Assembly: GCA_907163375.1 (NCBI GenBank)
Contig: CAJQUW010016988.1
Location: forward strand, 124,001-188,000
Direction: 5' to 3'
Source: Prostheceraeus crozeri
Lineage: Eukaryota > Platyhelminthes > Polycladida > Euryleptidae
Length of the DNA stretch: 64,000 bases
The notes beneath the pieces are model-generated. The model ran no database searches and was not told the origin of the DNA. It saw only the letters and a list, made by a program, of their open reading frames with translations. How positions within the stretch are numbered: position 1 is the stretch's first letter; each line of letters begins with the position of its first letter. Made by a program: the position numbers and the translations under genes. Below, piece after piece: positions 51,819 through 64,000 of this stretch.

Positions 51819-52222
51819 CCGTAAATACCCGCATATCGGACGCACTTTTTTCTTCAGAAGTTGCCCTGAAAGCCCAGGTGTGCCTTATCCATGGACACAT
51901 TTATTATAAAAATAATGCATTTATCAAAAATCAAAAATTTCCCATAAACATTTCATACTTGCAATATTTGTCAATATTTATCAATATATCAATATTTTTG
52001 ACTGACAGGATGAGTGAGTCATGAATCAGCACACACTGCGATCGTAGCAATTGAATGGAGATGACGTAACTTAATGACACCGTTTCTATAAAAAATAATG
52101 GAAATTAAGGATTAAAATTAGGATGCGTCCTATACGCAGGCGCACAGTCTTTCCATTGCTTTTGGGGTCAAATATCCACTGCGTCCTATACATGGTGTCG
52201 TCCTATACGAGGGTAGTTACGG
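51819..52222. mobile_element. Tc1/mariner (pogo)-type MITE, TA duplication
   Basis: Inverted ends CCGTAAATACCCGCATAT and its imperfect partner, with GCGTCCTATA words near the right end; TA on both sides. Confidence 0.7.
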
Positions 52223-53045
52223 TAATAAAATATGTCCCGGATTTTCATGTTTCAAGGTTGGCAGGTCTGAGATCGGCAGACTGAGCGGATATGCATAAAG
52301 AATTTTCTTCAAGGTGTCTGGAATTCTTGAATGCTTTTTTGGTGCCTTCCAAATATCCATTCTTCGAGGAGTAATCTCTCTTGGATCCGTTGATTATGGC
52401 CTCTTATACCAAACGGAAATTGATATCATTAGATAAGACTTCGGATGAAAATTGGTCAGTGAATTCGAGGCGGATCGCATCAAGAATCAATGCATATTTC
52501 TGAAATCAAGCAATCCCATGAAGTCCTACTTGCAGATGCTCGACCAAAGAAGAAACAGACTTGATGACTTGCTCCATTGTTTTTGGAAAGATCTCTTCTC
52601 TTGAGCTTTAACGACTCGTGCGAATCATTCTCTGTTTGAGCTATGAACAGCTTCGGTGGAAAGAGCCTCCTCGGTCAACAAAGAGATGATCGTAAATAAT
52701 CAAAAAGAGAACTAATTCTCACATTGCTCAAAGAAAAGTCAAAGATCATACACGCGCTTTGTATGACGGAGATGCTCGTAATTTTGACGTATCCAAGAAA
52801 CTAATTATGTCTTGAAATTCTGCTGCGCGATATCGAGAAGCTAGAAAGGAAGAACCAACAGGTCAAAACAGGCATTGTGAATGAAAAGAAGAGGAAAGCG
52901 TCATAAATCAATGATAGAAAATATGAAGAAAAAACTTTTGTCGCAGATTGATCGTACAGTATAATCCCGCTATAACGTACACGGGATATAACGTACACAC
53001 AAAATATTCCCGGCAATCCCACGGCTATCTGAATAATAATAAAAT

Positions 53046-55302
53046 CAGGCCTGTGGCAGGTCCTCTATTTCCTCTATTTTTGGTCCCTCTTCTCTTAAAT
53101 GCTCTATTTTAGAAAATTTCCTCTAAAAATGTATTAATGTTGATAATGATGTATCGTTGTCAAAGACATCAGTAGGGAAAATATACAAGTATACGTCGAA
53201 CAGATTTCGAATGTTATTTGGTCCCTATACATTGATTAAATGTTATCTAATGTATATCATTTACAGGTGGAGTTTACATTAATGATGCTGTCACTAGGAC
53301 CTGTGTGTAAAACAGAACAATAAAATTTGCACATCCAACGCTCGATACAACAGAATTGTAGCTGCACTGCAGGATAGAACTTTCGAAGCCAAAATCCGTT
53401 TCATTGTCTCTGTTTCATTGGTTTTTGACAAATTTGAACGTTTCGACAAATTTGCCAAACAGAAGGCCCGCTTGTACATTTATTGTACACCCACCCAGTT
53501 GTCTGATTTGATCAGAATGTTACTGTTGAGGTTCATCCGACCGAACACTGTTGCACAAAAAGAAGGACATCAGCTTTTAGAAATTGACATGGAATGTACT
53601 GAAAACCAACTTGAGACAATTCACATAGGGGTAAAAGCAGAATCGTTACTCAAACAGTGTACTCCATCACAGCGCTTGAGTTTTCGGGCCGATGTCAAAA
53701 GGTTTTACGTCGCGGTTGCGGGACACCTATCGAAAAAGCTCCCACTTTCTAATCCTGTTTTGAAGTCTTTGCGGTGCATGAACCCTTCATGTAGAACGGA
53801 AGAAAGCGGATTGTTTCATGTCAAAATATGAAGCTAAAACTTGAAAGCTGTTGTGAAACCAAACGAGATTGATTCACTCGTGGATGAGTGGATGCAATAT
53901 TCCATCGAACCATTGATCCAGGAGTCGTGGTACTCTTCCGTTCTAGTTGACGCATACTGGAGCAAAATATTTCAAATTAAGCGGACTGATGGACAGATTA
54001 AGTACCCAATTTTGACAAAGTTGAGTAAAGCAGTATTGTGCTTCTTTCACGGAAGTGCAGATGTTGAAAGAGGCTTTTCACGGAATAAGTTCTTGATGGT
54101 CACTACTAGAACGTCTTTGTCTCTTCAAAGTATTAAGGCTCTTAGAACTACTAATGACAGCTTGATGTCGTTGGGAGAGAAACCTGAAAATTTGCCGATA
54201 ACAAAGTCGCTTATAGAATGACCGCTGCTCGAGCCACTTACAAAGACAGCATGCAGAAATCAAAAGCGTCAAAAAGTAAGGAAGATACATCCAAAGCCGA
54301 AGCGGAACAAAAACAGGTCGAAATTGAAAAAGAAAATATCAATTCAAGATTGCGGGAATTCCACGATATGGATCGAATAATGGAGAGAGAAATGTCCGTG
54401 GCAAAAATAATTTGATGAAAGAAGGCTAGTGCAAAAATCAAAACAACAATCCAAAATAAGAATGTCGAGAATATTGGAGTAGCACAAGCTAGGATGGAAA
54501 GTGCTCAAACGAAGCTGGATGAGATACAACAAATGCAAAATAAACAGAACTCAATATAAGTGAAAGTTCACGGAGAATCTGTCTCATTCAAGATATAGGC
54601 CATTGCCTAAGCAAAGTAAAATTGCAGATGGTAAGTCGGACTGATTTTCGACTAAACTACGTTGTTAAAGGTTAAATGATCACTTTTCAGATTTCTCTCT
54701 ATCTACATTCAAAAACAATTGATGTAAAGTTTCTTGAGAAAATGCTATTATTCCAAAGGTACGTCCACGAGTATATTGCATCATGAAGTCTACATCCTCT
54801 GTACAAATCTTTCTTCTTCAGATTTTGATGCCGCCAAGAGAATTCTCAAATGCCGGAGTTGATACATAGTGCCGTTGAACAATTTGTATAACAAGCATCA
54901 TGTTACACAAACTTGTTAATTTGTTTCAATAAATAGATAGTTTAATTAAAATGTTCTTTATTCAATCCATATGTAAATCACACACCAACAGAATATACAG
55001 AACATATCAGAACCAACAGAGCTCCAACAGGGAAGAGAAAAAGATATATAGGATGTATTTACAACGGAAAAATGTGTGTTCAGTTGAATGGTTCTAGCGG
55101 AGTGAGGGACAAGCGGTATGTAGGGAACTAGTTCTAGAGACAATTCATTGAGTTGAAAAACCGTTTTTTGCTGTGCAATTTTCCAAACACACTTGCACAT
55201 ACCACAAATAAGTTAGAATTTTGCAAAAGAATCATTTTTCACTTCCTCTATTTTTAGCGTCAAAATTCCTCTATTTTTTTGTAAGTAAGCGCCACAGGCC
55301 TG
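53046..55302. mobile_element. hAT6-like element E, 6-bp target duplication
   Basis: Inverted ends CAGGCCTGTGGC and GCCACAGGCCTG flanked by direct TAAAAT (53040-53045, 55303-55308). Subterminal CCTCTATTT words on both sides. Confidence 0.85.
53418..54221 (+). pseudogene. hAT-like transposase C-terminal half in element E
   Basis: Two frames (53418-53831 and 53841-54221) separated by a stop. The second has CFFHGSADVERGFSRNKFL and SIKALRTT, a hAT dimerisation-type motif; the first is consistent with the preceding region. The N-terminal half is missing. Confidence 0.65.
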
Positions 55303-55539
55303 TAAAATACTCCGGTTATAACGAACACGACCGTAGCGTACAATTGGATATAACGGACAGAAATTTCACTCCTATGAAAAAATAATGTGCAAATTCGCTT
55401 CTGTTTATCTCAATTCCTGACAGTTGTAAATATTCTCAATAATATTTCGATGTGTAAGTGTCGCCTGCGATTCTGACTGGCTATTAGCCATGTGATTTAT
55501 TTAAGGCAGATGAGACTATCTTATTCTATTCAATTCCTA

Positions 55540-56980
55540 TTCAGCCGTTATCAGTTCACTGCTGGATGAAGGCCTCTACACGATGTCGCCAATCTCGTCG
55601 GTCTTGTGCTTCTCGCATCCATGTTTTTCCTGCCACTTTAGTTAGACTGTCTTCCCAACGCGTTCTCTGTTGTCCTCTTCGTTTGCCGTCCCTCGGATGC
55701 CATTCCGTTACACCGATTTTGTCCAACGCTCATCTTGTCTTCTTGCCGCATGTCCAGCCCAGTTCCATTTCAATTTTGCTGCAGTCTCCAGGACGTCACT
55801 TACTCCTGTCTGCTGTCTAATCCATGTGTTCTTCTTTTTATCTCGTCTTGTAATCTTCAACACTGCTCTTTCCATTACTCTTTGGGTAACTTGAAGTTTA
55901 TTTCTTTGTTCCTTCGTTGTCTTCCACACTTCGCATCCGTATGTCAACACAGGGAGGATGCACTGATTGAATGTTTGTCTCTTTAGACACAGTGGTATGT
56001 CACTCTTGAATATATCTTTTGCACGATTAAATGCTTGCCAAGCTTGTATACATCTAATGATTTCCTTAGCGATGTTGCTGGTACACGAACACTTGTTCGA
56101 CACGAACATTTGTTCGACAAATTTTCGAACACTTCTTCGACACGACATTTGTTCGACACGGACACTTCTTCGACACGACGTTTGTTCGACACGGACACTT
56201 CTTCGACACGACGTTTGTTCGTTATTAAGCAATTATAGTCTTTTTCTTTTTCAGGTTGTGTATTTTTTGAGAATTTGCATTTTTTTTATACTTTTTGTCC
56301 TAAATTAATTTTTTTCCTTTCTAAAAAAATATAATTCATGCATCGCATAGATTGAACTAGAAGCGTATTTGTAATTTAAGATATTACCATAAAGACGAAA
56401 GATAGCCAGTACCTAAAATTCTATTCATGCTAGATAAAGCATTATTCATGCAGAACTTGTCGAAGAAGTGTTCGTGTCGAACAAATGTCTTGTCGAAGAA
56501 GTGTCCGTGTCGAACAAATGTCTTGTCGAAGAAGTGTCCGTGTCGAAGAAGTTTTCTGTCGAACAAATGTCCGAAAACATAGATATCAACTTGTCGAAGA
56601 AGTGTCTGTGTCGAAGAAGTGTACCAGATCCATGTTGCTGCTCATGCTTACTAAGTGACCAAGGCAAATATATTCTTGAACCTCTTCGATCTGCACGTTG
56701 TCGACACTCACCGGTTCCGAGATAGCACTGTTGTTTTTCGTTTTGTGTACATTTATTCGTATTCCTCTTTGTTTACTGGCAAGTGCTGACTCATTTATCA
56801 TACTTCGGAGATCTTCCACATTTTCTGAGAAAACAACGATGTCAGCAAATCGCAAATGACTCAAATTCAGGCCATTAATATTTGTGCCTTTTTCTATCCA
56901 GTCCAACGACCTAAAAACATCTTCATGAACCGCCGTAAACAGTTTTGGGGAGATTGTATCACCTTTCCATCCTGACAACA
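55540..56980 (-). pseudogene. 5'-truncated RTE-type LINE RT, interrupted
   Basis: From 56978 down: GDTISPKLFTAV, LRFADIVVFSE (the second catalytic Asp is changed to Ile) and YICLGHLVSMSSNM. After the foldback insertion it continues IQAWQAFNRAKDIFKS, LPVLTYGCEVWKTT and WAGHAARR, ending near 55560. The tail before 55540 is GAATAGAATAAG-like. Confidence 0.8.
56081..56631. mobile_element. Foldback/Mutator-like insertion with 33-nt subrepeats, 9-bp target duplication
   Basis: About 551 nt inside the LINE, flanked by direct ATGTTGCTG (56072-56080, 56632-56640). Arms are inverted arrays of 33-nt units containing TTGTCGAAGAAGTGT and TCGAACAAATGTC; the centre is AT-rich. Confidence 0.8.
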
Positions 56981-58071
56981 GTTCAATTACTTCAGTTACT
57001 TCTTACTTCAATACAGTTCTATTCAATTGCATCCAAGTAAAACCTTCACTTGCAACGATGATTCATGTCATTGAGGGAATTAGGCCTTAAGCAAACAACT
57101 TTTGACTCATGGTTGGCGTAAACATAGGGGATCTGAGAAACTCCTTATTTTCGCAATAGGAAAGTCAGCCGTAGACAATCATGCAGGCCTACATTATTTA
57201 CCACTTAAAAAGCAAGCTCTTATGACTACCTTCGTCAAACAACTGAATGCAGTATGCAAAGTAACACCAGCAATTTCTATTGATAACTTTGGATGCAGGT
57301 GGGTTGTAATTGACTTTTGCATGCTGTCAACATGCATTTTCTAATCAAAATTATCAAAAGTCATAATACCAAATAACTTGCTTTATTCAGAAAATGTGAA
57401 AAGCGATGATATGAAAGTAGTCCTAGATGGTTATAAATGGAAAAGTGCCTTACCCTTGGTATAACATCGGATATAACGGACATTTTTATCATTCCCAGCA
57501 GTGTACGTTATAGCGGGATTGTACTGTATGCAGATGGCATGAAGCATAGAAAACAAACCATGCGTTGCGCATACATAGTGGCCTTTTTCGGTATGTCCAT
57601 ATCTGCGCATATTATCCAATCAATCATATTTATCCACTCATGTCAAGATTCCAATAATTATCAGCTGGCGAAAAAATTTGCGTATTGCAAATGTTGTGAA
57701 ATTTAATTTTAATTAATGGAATATAACATTCTTATGTTAATAAATGAGATGAAAGATATATGCATAAAATTTTATGTTTTTGGTAATATCAGCAATCACA
57801 TTGTTGTGATCAATATAAAATATCAAGTAAAAAATGAAAAAAATTCAGAAATAAATGAAAAATATATAAATAGAGAGAGAGAGAGAATACGTTGAAAGCG
57901 CATTCAACTGAGGTTTTTGTTATGGGAATTTGAAATGGATTGTTGTCGTGGGCAACCGTTTTCAGTGATATCTGCTTAACATAATGAATGAGGTGTACAA
58001 GGAATTTCAAGAGACCGGGAAAACCGTGAAAAATCAGGGAAATTAAAAATCCGAAATCGTTTTACACCCTG

Positions 58072-59506
58072 TAAAAGTTCAAATAATATTTGTCATACAA
58101 AAGTTTTCCGGAGAGATAATTCATCATACCCTCAGTGGTGATGTCATACTACCTAGCATATCGGTTTCTTCAGGAGGACCATGTATGAAGTCACCCCAGT
58201 CTCCCCCATCCGATAATTGATAACTGATATGCTGTTAGGTATGTTCATGGCATTTTTTTATTTTCTTGGGTTCTCAGACCGTTACCATTTGGTTTGCATT
58301 TTTTGGTAGCGAAAGTATTAAGTCTTCTATTACACACACTAAGACACTACTAACATAGACCTATCTGCTATGACAGAAACCACGAAAATGTCAAACTGAC
58401 AACTTTCTAGAATTTGAGAATGTTGCACGACCATGGTTTCAAATGTTAAATACTTTCATATTAACCAGCCTTGACTTGAAGATGCGATTTAAGATATATC
58501 CATAAACTAGAAATCAAAAAGGAATTTACTTCAAGGATGTCGAAAAAGGATTTTTTGCTGTGTTAACTATTAAAAATAGTGTGAATGGAATGAGAGGATA
58601 TAGCAATGCCCCTCGCAGGAGGTGGTTTGGATTCATAATTTTTGACCGTATAGGTGTAGTGAGACATACCTCCAGAAAGATCAGGCACGAAAATGACGAT
58701 AATAGAATTTATTCAGTGCCGACGTTTCAGACTTCGTCCTTTGTCAAGGCAAATGAAAGGATGACTTAATTGCTGTGATCATGCTTTATTTAAAGGGCAT
58801 TAGTTAAAGCATTATAAGAATATCTTAACCCTAAGGAAAGGAAGGAAGGTCATTTCGCCAAGTACATGATTCGGAACACGTCATCTATGTAATCTTAAGC
58901 GTCATAAGAGATAAACACGACTGAAGTTTTGTTAGACCTTGTATACAGGGCCGCAATACGTTGGCATGACATGCCAAACAGCGACAAAGTACAGCTGTGT
59001 ATAAAGTGCTGCGACAGCCTTCAATTGCTACTTATCCTAGTACAGTATCTACCTTTTTTCATCTACTGTGTTAATTTTGTACATTGGTGATCAGGAAATA
59101 GCTAAATATGCAGACTACATTTACAAAATGTGACAATATGCAGTAAATGTCACTTTCAAAAGCTCACTTAATGGTGGCGTGGTATTTCGAGGAAAATTGT
59201 CCGTTTCTGTTTGGAAAAGCAGAAAACAGATACGATCATAGAAAAGGCCATGGAAAACAGTGGAAGAATCCTCTACATGTTTTGAAATGGAAGAATGAAA
59301 ACTTAAGTTCGCTTGTTAACAGTAATGGATGAAGTGCTTAACGGTTTATGTGAAAAAGTAGGTTGGATATTTCAATCCTTGTGTTTGAATGAGCTGTCTA
59401 TGACATAGTTCTCAATTTGGGCGTGGCAGTTCGATCTCTGTAATGGATCACGATAGAAGAAAATGGTAATCTTGCGAAGTGGATAGACTCGGGCTTTGTT
59501 CCTACT
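58072..59506. other. No gene seen
   Basis: Short ORFs only. Confidence 0.5.
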
Positions 59507-60400
59507 TCAGGTGGGGTCGCCGGTGCGGATATTATCCAAACTCCGGATTCCATTTCTCCATCGCTTCCCGTCCTTTATATCTTCTTTCGTCATTCTCGTA
59601 GCCATCATATTCTCCTTCGTGCAATCCTTCCATCTTCTCTTTGGCCTCCCTCTCCTTCGTCTCTCGATCTCCATTTCTCCCACTCTGCTCCCTACGTAAT
59701 CCACCTCTCATCACGTGCCTCAGCCATCTCAGTCGTGTCTCTCTGACTTTACTTTTGAACTCGCAAATCTGTCGGATGTTCTCATTACTTACTCTGTCCA
59801 ACTTTGTCAGGCTCAACGACCATCGAAGCATTTTCATTTCTGCTACTTGCATCTTTTCCTGTTGTGCTTCACCGCTGTCTCCATTCCGTATAACATTGCC
59901 GGTTTCACCATCAACTTGAACATTTTCCCCTGTCGCACATGACTCCCGCAATCCTTTTCCAGGCATCTCAACCAGCTTGGATTCGTTTTACCACTTTGTC
60001 CGATCCATTGTCTGCTTATACCGTCGATCCCAGGTAGTCTACTTGAAGTCATTCATATGTTGTAACACTTCATGTAGCCTCACTACCGTTTCTTCTCTCC
60101 TTAGTCTCTCCTCTCTTGCTTTCAACTTCATATATTCCGTCCTGCCTGCTCAGTTTCATTCCTCTCTTTTCCATCGCTTCTCTCCATGATTCTAGCCTGC
60201 ACTTCCTCTCGCATTTCTCTGCACACCACAACATCGGCAAACAGCATATCCCATGGCACCGATCTCTTGATCTCATTTGTTACGCAGTTGATGACGACCG
60301 CCAACAAGAACGTGTTAAGGACCGAGCCTTGATGAAGCCCAACCTTGACTTTGAAGTCTTCCGTATCTAGATACCATAACTTATGATGCACATTAATTGA
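59507..60400 (-). pseudogene. Degenerate RTE-type LINE RT fragment
   Basis: 60391-60128 reads FKVKVGLHQGSVLNTFLLAVV and MLFADVVVC (again the DD site changed). 59966-59532 reads MLRWSLSLTKLDR, RWLRHVMR and the charged tail typical of these LINEs. Frames shift between pieces. Confidence 0.75.
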
Positions 60401-62559
60401 GATGTCTGTTTGAATGTATAATATATCATTGAATATATATCTGTGTGATTGATGTCACAGGGGTCGCAGCCGTTCGAAAGCTAGACGATTTCGATTTTCT
60501 CAAATTAAGAACAATATTTTCAGATAACCAACAGGACCTCACAACCTCGGGTGGATGGTAAGAAAACTCGCCACCGGGCTCACTCGGGTGGATCATGAAC
60601 ACCTGATGAGATTGTGCTCCAGGCTTTCCTTTATTGCCCCCTCTTTTAAGCCGATACGATGGTGATGGTTTTTTTTAGAGGAATATGTCCTGTACTGTGA
60701 CCTACTTGGAAGTTCGGTGCGTTTTACTTTACTCATAATGACTTCTTGATTTGTCTTCCGACATTGTCCTGATTATTGCGAAAATATTCCAATTTTCTCT
60801 CAATTCTCACAGGCATCCGGACGGCATCTTTTTATGACGCAAGGACGTCTGTAAATTTTCGCGGAAGATTTTATGGGATTTCTAGGCCTCCCAGGTGGCT
60901 GCAAAAAACACAATATATCTTATCACTTAATTGGCCATTTAACGGGGTAATCCATAATCAACTACAGAACAGTTAATTTTGTCAAAGTTTTCGAGGGAAT
61001 TTCATTCTAGGAAGACCAAACTATTCTCCCGGGCTTTTGGACAAAGTGGTCTTACAGCAAAGTAAACTTTTTTCTTTTTAAAGCTGAAGATGACCGTTTA
61101 CAGTAAGTAAACCTTATAGGTAGACGTTTTATTCTCATTTTTCGACATTATGCTTTTCAAATACAACCTAATTTTTCATACTTCATAAGTCATATTTTTT
61201 TCGACTGTCGCTGCGAGCACTGATTTTGATACATGGAAGCATCCGATCATTTAATCCTAGCAACAAATGAAGCAACAGTGTGTGACAAATTAAGTACAAT
61301 ATTCTGTGCGACATATCATATTTCAAAAATAATCTTCACAAATGAATGTGCTTTTGTCGTTATAAATACACACAAGAATGTAAATATAATGAAAAATGAT
61401 TATCATTTGCTTCGTCTGTTTATAGTTTTTGCATATTGCATAGTTATTACTTATTAGTAATTATCAGCTATGACTCCGATTCAATCATTAAAGGACTTGG
61501 GTGCGGTCCATGTTTTTTTAAAGATATGTGTGATCTACACTGGTGCTACCTCGTCATTTAATAACTTGAACAGTTTCCCACCCGAGCTGACATGTGCATG
61601 ATTGAAATTCTCCACTTTTGATCTATTGAATCAGGTGGTTGGTTGAATTCTGTACATCAGTTCTTGTGACGGCGCATCAAAATTATTATTGAACAGTGAT
61701 ATATTCGTAAAGCAGCCAATAATCGCTGGACGGTAAATTAAACTTATTATAATTAAAGCAGCACACGTCAACGATAGCTATCGATCTTCTCTTAAGTAAT
61801 TAAATTCACTGACTTCGTGTAATCACTTACCTACTGAAAGCAAGCATGCAAGAAACTATCCAGATTTCCCGGTTCCATCACTAAAGGTTAACACTCAGGT
61901 AGGCTGCGGGTGAAATAAATAGTCCCCGTGTTTAAATTTACGCGAGCATTCCCGCTTTTTGCTTAAGAAACATGACCTTTTCCAGCTCCGTAGAACATAG
62001 GAAGCAAAAACACAGGGGCTCCCTATACAGCGTATAGACTTTCTGATCATATTTTCCTATAAATAAGAGATCAATCTCATAAGCTTCTGGCAATATGGAC
62101 GGAACTTGTAAAGAAAGATTTGGATAGCATTTTAATTTTGAAAAATGAAAACTTCTCGAAGTGTGCTGAACTCGGGTGGCACTGTGAGCCGTTAGCAGTT
62201 TCCGTTTACGGCACTTGGGACAAGAATGCTCGGTCAGTCTTCCAAAGAATTGCCTCTCGCCTATCCTTTCAAACTGTGTCCTCACGTGATGGAATAGACA
62301 GAGGTATTCATGGAAGACTGAGTCTTTGTTTACAGCGTGCCAACGCCCGTGCTTTGCTGCTGCACATGGGGGTCAACGTAGGTGGCCAAGATCTATGCGA
62401 TTCTGGACTCCCATCTTAATTTCTTTCAGTTTTGTTTCACTGATTTCGCCTTTTATTGTTTCTTTCAGGATATTAAGGTCATTTTGTAATTAAGTTATAG
62501 TCGACAGGCAATTTTGCATCATTAGTTTATGTAGATTCGTATGTATTTTTTCAATCAAT
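60401..62559. other. No gene seen
   Basis: Short ORFs without recognisable content; AT-rich. Confidence 0.5.
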
Positions 62560-62574
62560 AAAAAAGAATAAGCA

Positions 62575-62705
62575 TTTTAATTAAAGAAGATAAATTTAAA
62601 TTTATTTTTCTACGCACAGATTTAGAAAGATATTTTGTGAAACAAAAGTAAATTATCTGTGCGTTGAAAGATAGATTTAAATATATTTTAATTAATTAAA
62701 ATTTC
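62575..62705. repeat. Imperfect AT-rich inverted repeat
   Basis: TTTAATTAA...CTACGCACAGATTTA faces TAAATTATCTGTGCGTTG...TTAATTAATTAAAA around a short centre. It may be a small hairpin MITE. Confidence 0.55.
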
Positions 62706-62959
62706 ATGACCATCCTACATGTATACTCATTGACATAATTAATGAAACAAACAATCATTGGCTTGTATTGAACTTCGTTTCATTTTTTATCAGGTATGAT
62801 GCAATATCTCGCTTTCTATGTATTACCATTCAACACATTAGAGAATGGAGAAAGATCTATGGTGGTCAAATTTCAAATTTTGATATCGATACAACTGTCA
62901 CAATTGCTTTTACAAATTGAACATAAACGTGAACTGAAATCCAGCTTTTGTAAAATAAA

Positions 62960-63320
62960 ATGGCACACGATCAGTTTACCAGAGGCATGGCTATTGGAAT
63001 GATTCGTCGTGGTAGAAGTTCTGCGAGTGTTGCCGAAGAGCTGCAACTATCGAGAGTCGTTGTTTGGAGGTGGTGGTGTCGATGGAAAGCGGAAGATGTT
63101 AAAAAGAAGAAGGGATCTGGTCGACCAAGAAAGTCTGCAGGAAGGACAGACGCACGTCTAGTTTTAGCTGCAAAGAGGAATAGATTTGTGTCAGTCCCAA
63201 AGCTAGTCATACACTGAAGAGTGTCTCAAATATAGACTGTAGCGTTCGAACGGCTTACCGAAGATAGCGAGAAGCTGGAATTCAATCGCGATGACCAGCT
63301 GTCCTAATTCCGAATAGATT
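62960..63320 (+). pseudogene. Tc1/mariner transposase N-terminal fragment
   Basis: 85 codons from the ATG at 62960 hold the helix-turn-helix part (FTRGMAIGMIRRGRSSASVAEEL, then WRWWCRW and GSGRPRK). The frame then breaks and remains legible for about 80 nt more before ending. No catalytic domain. Confidence 0.75.
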
Positions 63321-63433
63321 TTGGCCAGACATCTAAAATATAAATATTTTGGAAAGAGCCAAATTTTTTGATTGTAAAATATTTAATTATCGATAGTGAT
63401 ACATTTCAGCTGCCATCAGCTATCTTCAGGCAA

Positions 63434-64000
63434 CTATAGAAGGAATATCGTTACAAGCTTTTCTTCGTTGGGTAATTCTATTTCAAATTTGATGCTGTGA
63501 TGTTGTGAGTTTAGATGCTCGAGTAAAATCATCGCTTGAGTTTTGTCTTTGATAACAGCGAAGCAATCGTCAACGTATCTCATAAAGATAGGGACATCAT
63601 ACGTCACTCTCATTTGTCTAAGTGCAGTGGTTTCAATCTTGTCCATGAAAATGATCGCCAAGATTCCAGAAAGGGATGATCCCATAAGCAGACCCTTTGT
63701 TTGGAGATACACCTTTCCTTTGAAATGAAAGTATGTATTGCGTAGAATCACATGCAGAAGTTGTTCGATTTGGCCAATTGTAATTCCTGTAATATTGGAA
63801 ATTTTGCAGTCTTCCAATTTTGTAATCAGAGCATGGATGGCGTCCGCGATAGGAATCGAGGTATACATACTAACAACATCAAAGCTGCACGGATAATGAT
63901 TTTCTGCAAGATTGGTTTTCTTAATATGTTCTATCAATTGAAAACTCGATTTTAAATTGGCAGGGATTTTGTCAAGTATTGGCTTGAGAAGGTTTGATAA
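63434..64000 (-). pseudogene. Penelope-like element RT, partial, running off the window
   Basis: The minus-strand frame contains SFDVVSMYTSIPI, KGLLMGSSLSGILA and MRYVDDCFAV, the order and motifs of Penelope-type RTs (YVDD catalytic). The frame continues open through 64000. It ends at 63434 shortly after the palm, so the downstream part is missing or frameshifted. Confidence 0.85.

Larger units (their letters stand above)
50600..52269. mobile_element. hAT6-like element B, 6-bp target duplication
   Basis: Inverted ends CAGACCTGCCAAC and GTTGGCAGGTCTG, flanked by direct AGATCG (50594-50599, 52270-52275). Contains a C-terminal dimerisation-like fragment (50778-51059) and a MITE. Confidence 0.8.
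52957..57526. mobile_element. pogo/Tigger-like element D, TA duplication, split by other insertions
   Basis: Inverted ends CAGTATAATCCCGCTATAAC (52957) and GTTATAGCGGGATTGTACTG (57526), with TA on both sides. Subterminal ATATAACG words recur at 52985, 55365 and 57470. No intact transposase. Confidence 0.8.
49187..58071. mobile_element. hAT-like element A, host of a transposon nest
   Basis: The ends CAGGGTGTATAAC (49187) and GTTTTACACCCTG (58071) are imperfect inverted repeats. Both are followed inward by GGGAAAA and CAGGGAA words. It contains a decayed hAT-like transposase (about 49850-50580 and pieces after 52270) and later insertions. No clear 8-bp duplication. Confidence 0.65.

Noticed and set aside
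55967-56308. Repeat-rich ORFs over the foldback
   Set aside because: Open frames result from 33-nt units being a multiple of three.
57870-57890. GA microsatellite
   Set aside because: Simple short repeat without further interest.
62971-63210. Minus-strand ORF opposite the Tc1 fragment
   Set aside because: Antisense shadow; the plus strand has clear helix-turn-helix similarity.

Overview
This window is eukaryotic, AT-rich and transposon-dense. Spliceosomal introns, TATA boxes, RTE-type LINEs, a Penelope-type RT, Ty3/gypsy elements, several hAT elements and a complete Maverick/Polinton point to an animal, most plausibly an invertebrate (inference). I see no ordinary single-copy host gene, tRNA, rRNA or CRISPR array. 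Almost everything recognisable is a mobile element.

The centrepiece is a Maverick/Polinton of about 23.2 kb at 3051-26236, bounded by long terminal inverted repeats. It encodes protein-primed family B DNA polymerase, retroviral-type integrase with chromodomain, FtsK/HerA-type packaging ATPase, adenain/Ulp1-type cysteine protease, a capsid protein, a basic core-like protein, a basic protein with hydrophobic tail, a DxE-exonuclease-like protein, RING-like proteins, two paralogous structural-like proteins, two paralogous small proteins and a TATA-binding-protein-like protein. Its genes appear to use two expression styles. The two outer regions carry canonical TATA boxes and introns; in the left region three consecutive genes end in a near-identical module containing a perfect match to the metazoan histone-mRNA 3' stem-loop. 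The polymerase gene and the right-hand gene both have a first exon ending exactly at the ATG followed by a 67-nt intron. The inner minus-strand genes form tight clusters with touching or overlapping stop/start codons, each cluster preceded 21-38 nt upstream of its first ATG by a TATGCAAA-like motif. The element-encoded TBP-like protein is an obvious candidate to act at one of these promoter classes (inference). Three of its genes show single frame breaks.

Left of the Polinton are an orphan zinc-binding ORF (323-1228) and two simple or dispersed repeat zones. Right of it are a 3.2-kb hAT element (27221-30397, 8-bp TSD) with a nested hAT-type MITE and a transposase relic, and a GGAGC-rich hAT-like element (31422-32468). 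An LTR retrotransposon (34614-39480, 5-bp TSD) carries a foldback element in only one LTR. A young Ty3/gypsy element has identical 154-bp LTRs (41581-45984). A deep transposon nest (49187-58071) contains hAT, hAT6-like, pogo-like, LINE and Mutator/foldback-like insertions. The window ends with LINE remnants, a Tc1/mariner transposase fragment and part of a Penelope-like RT.
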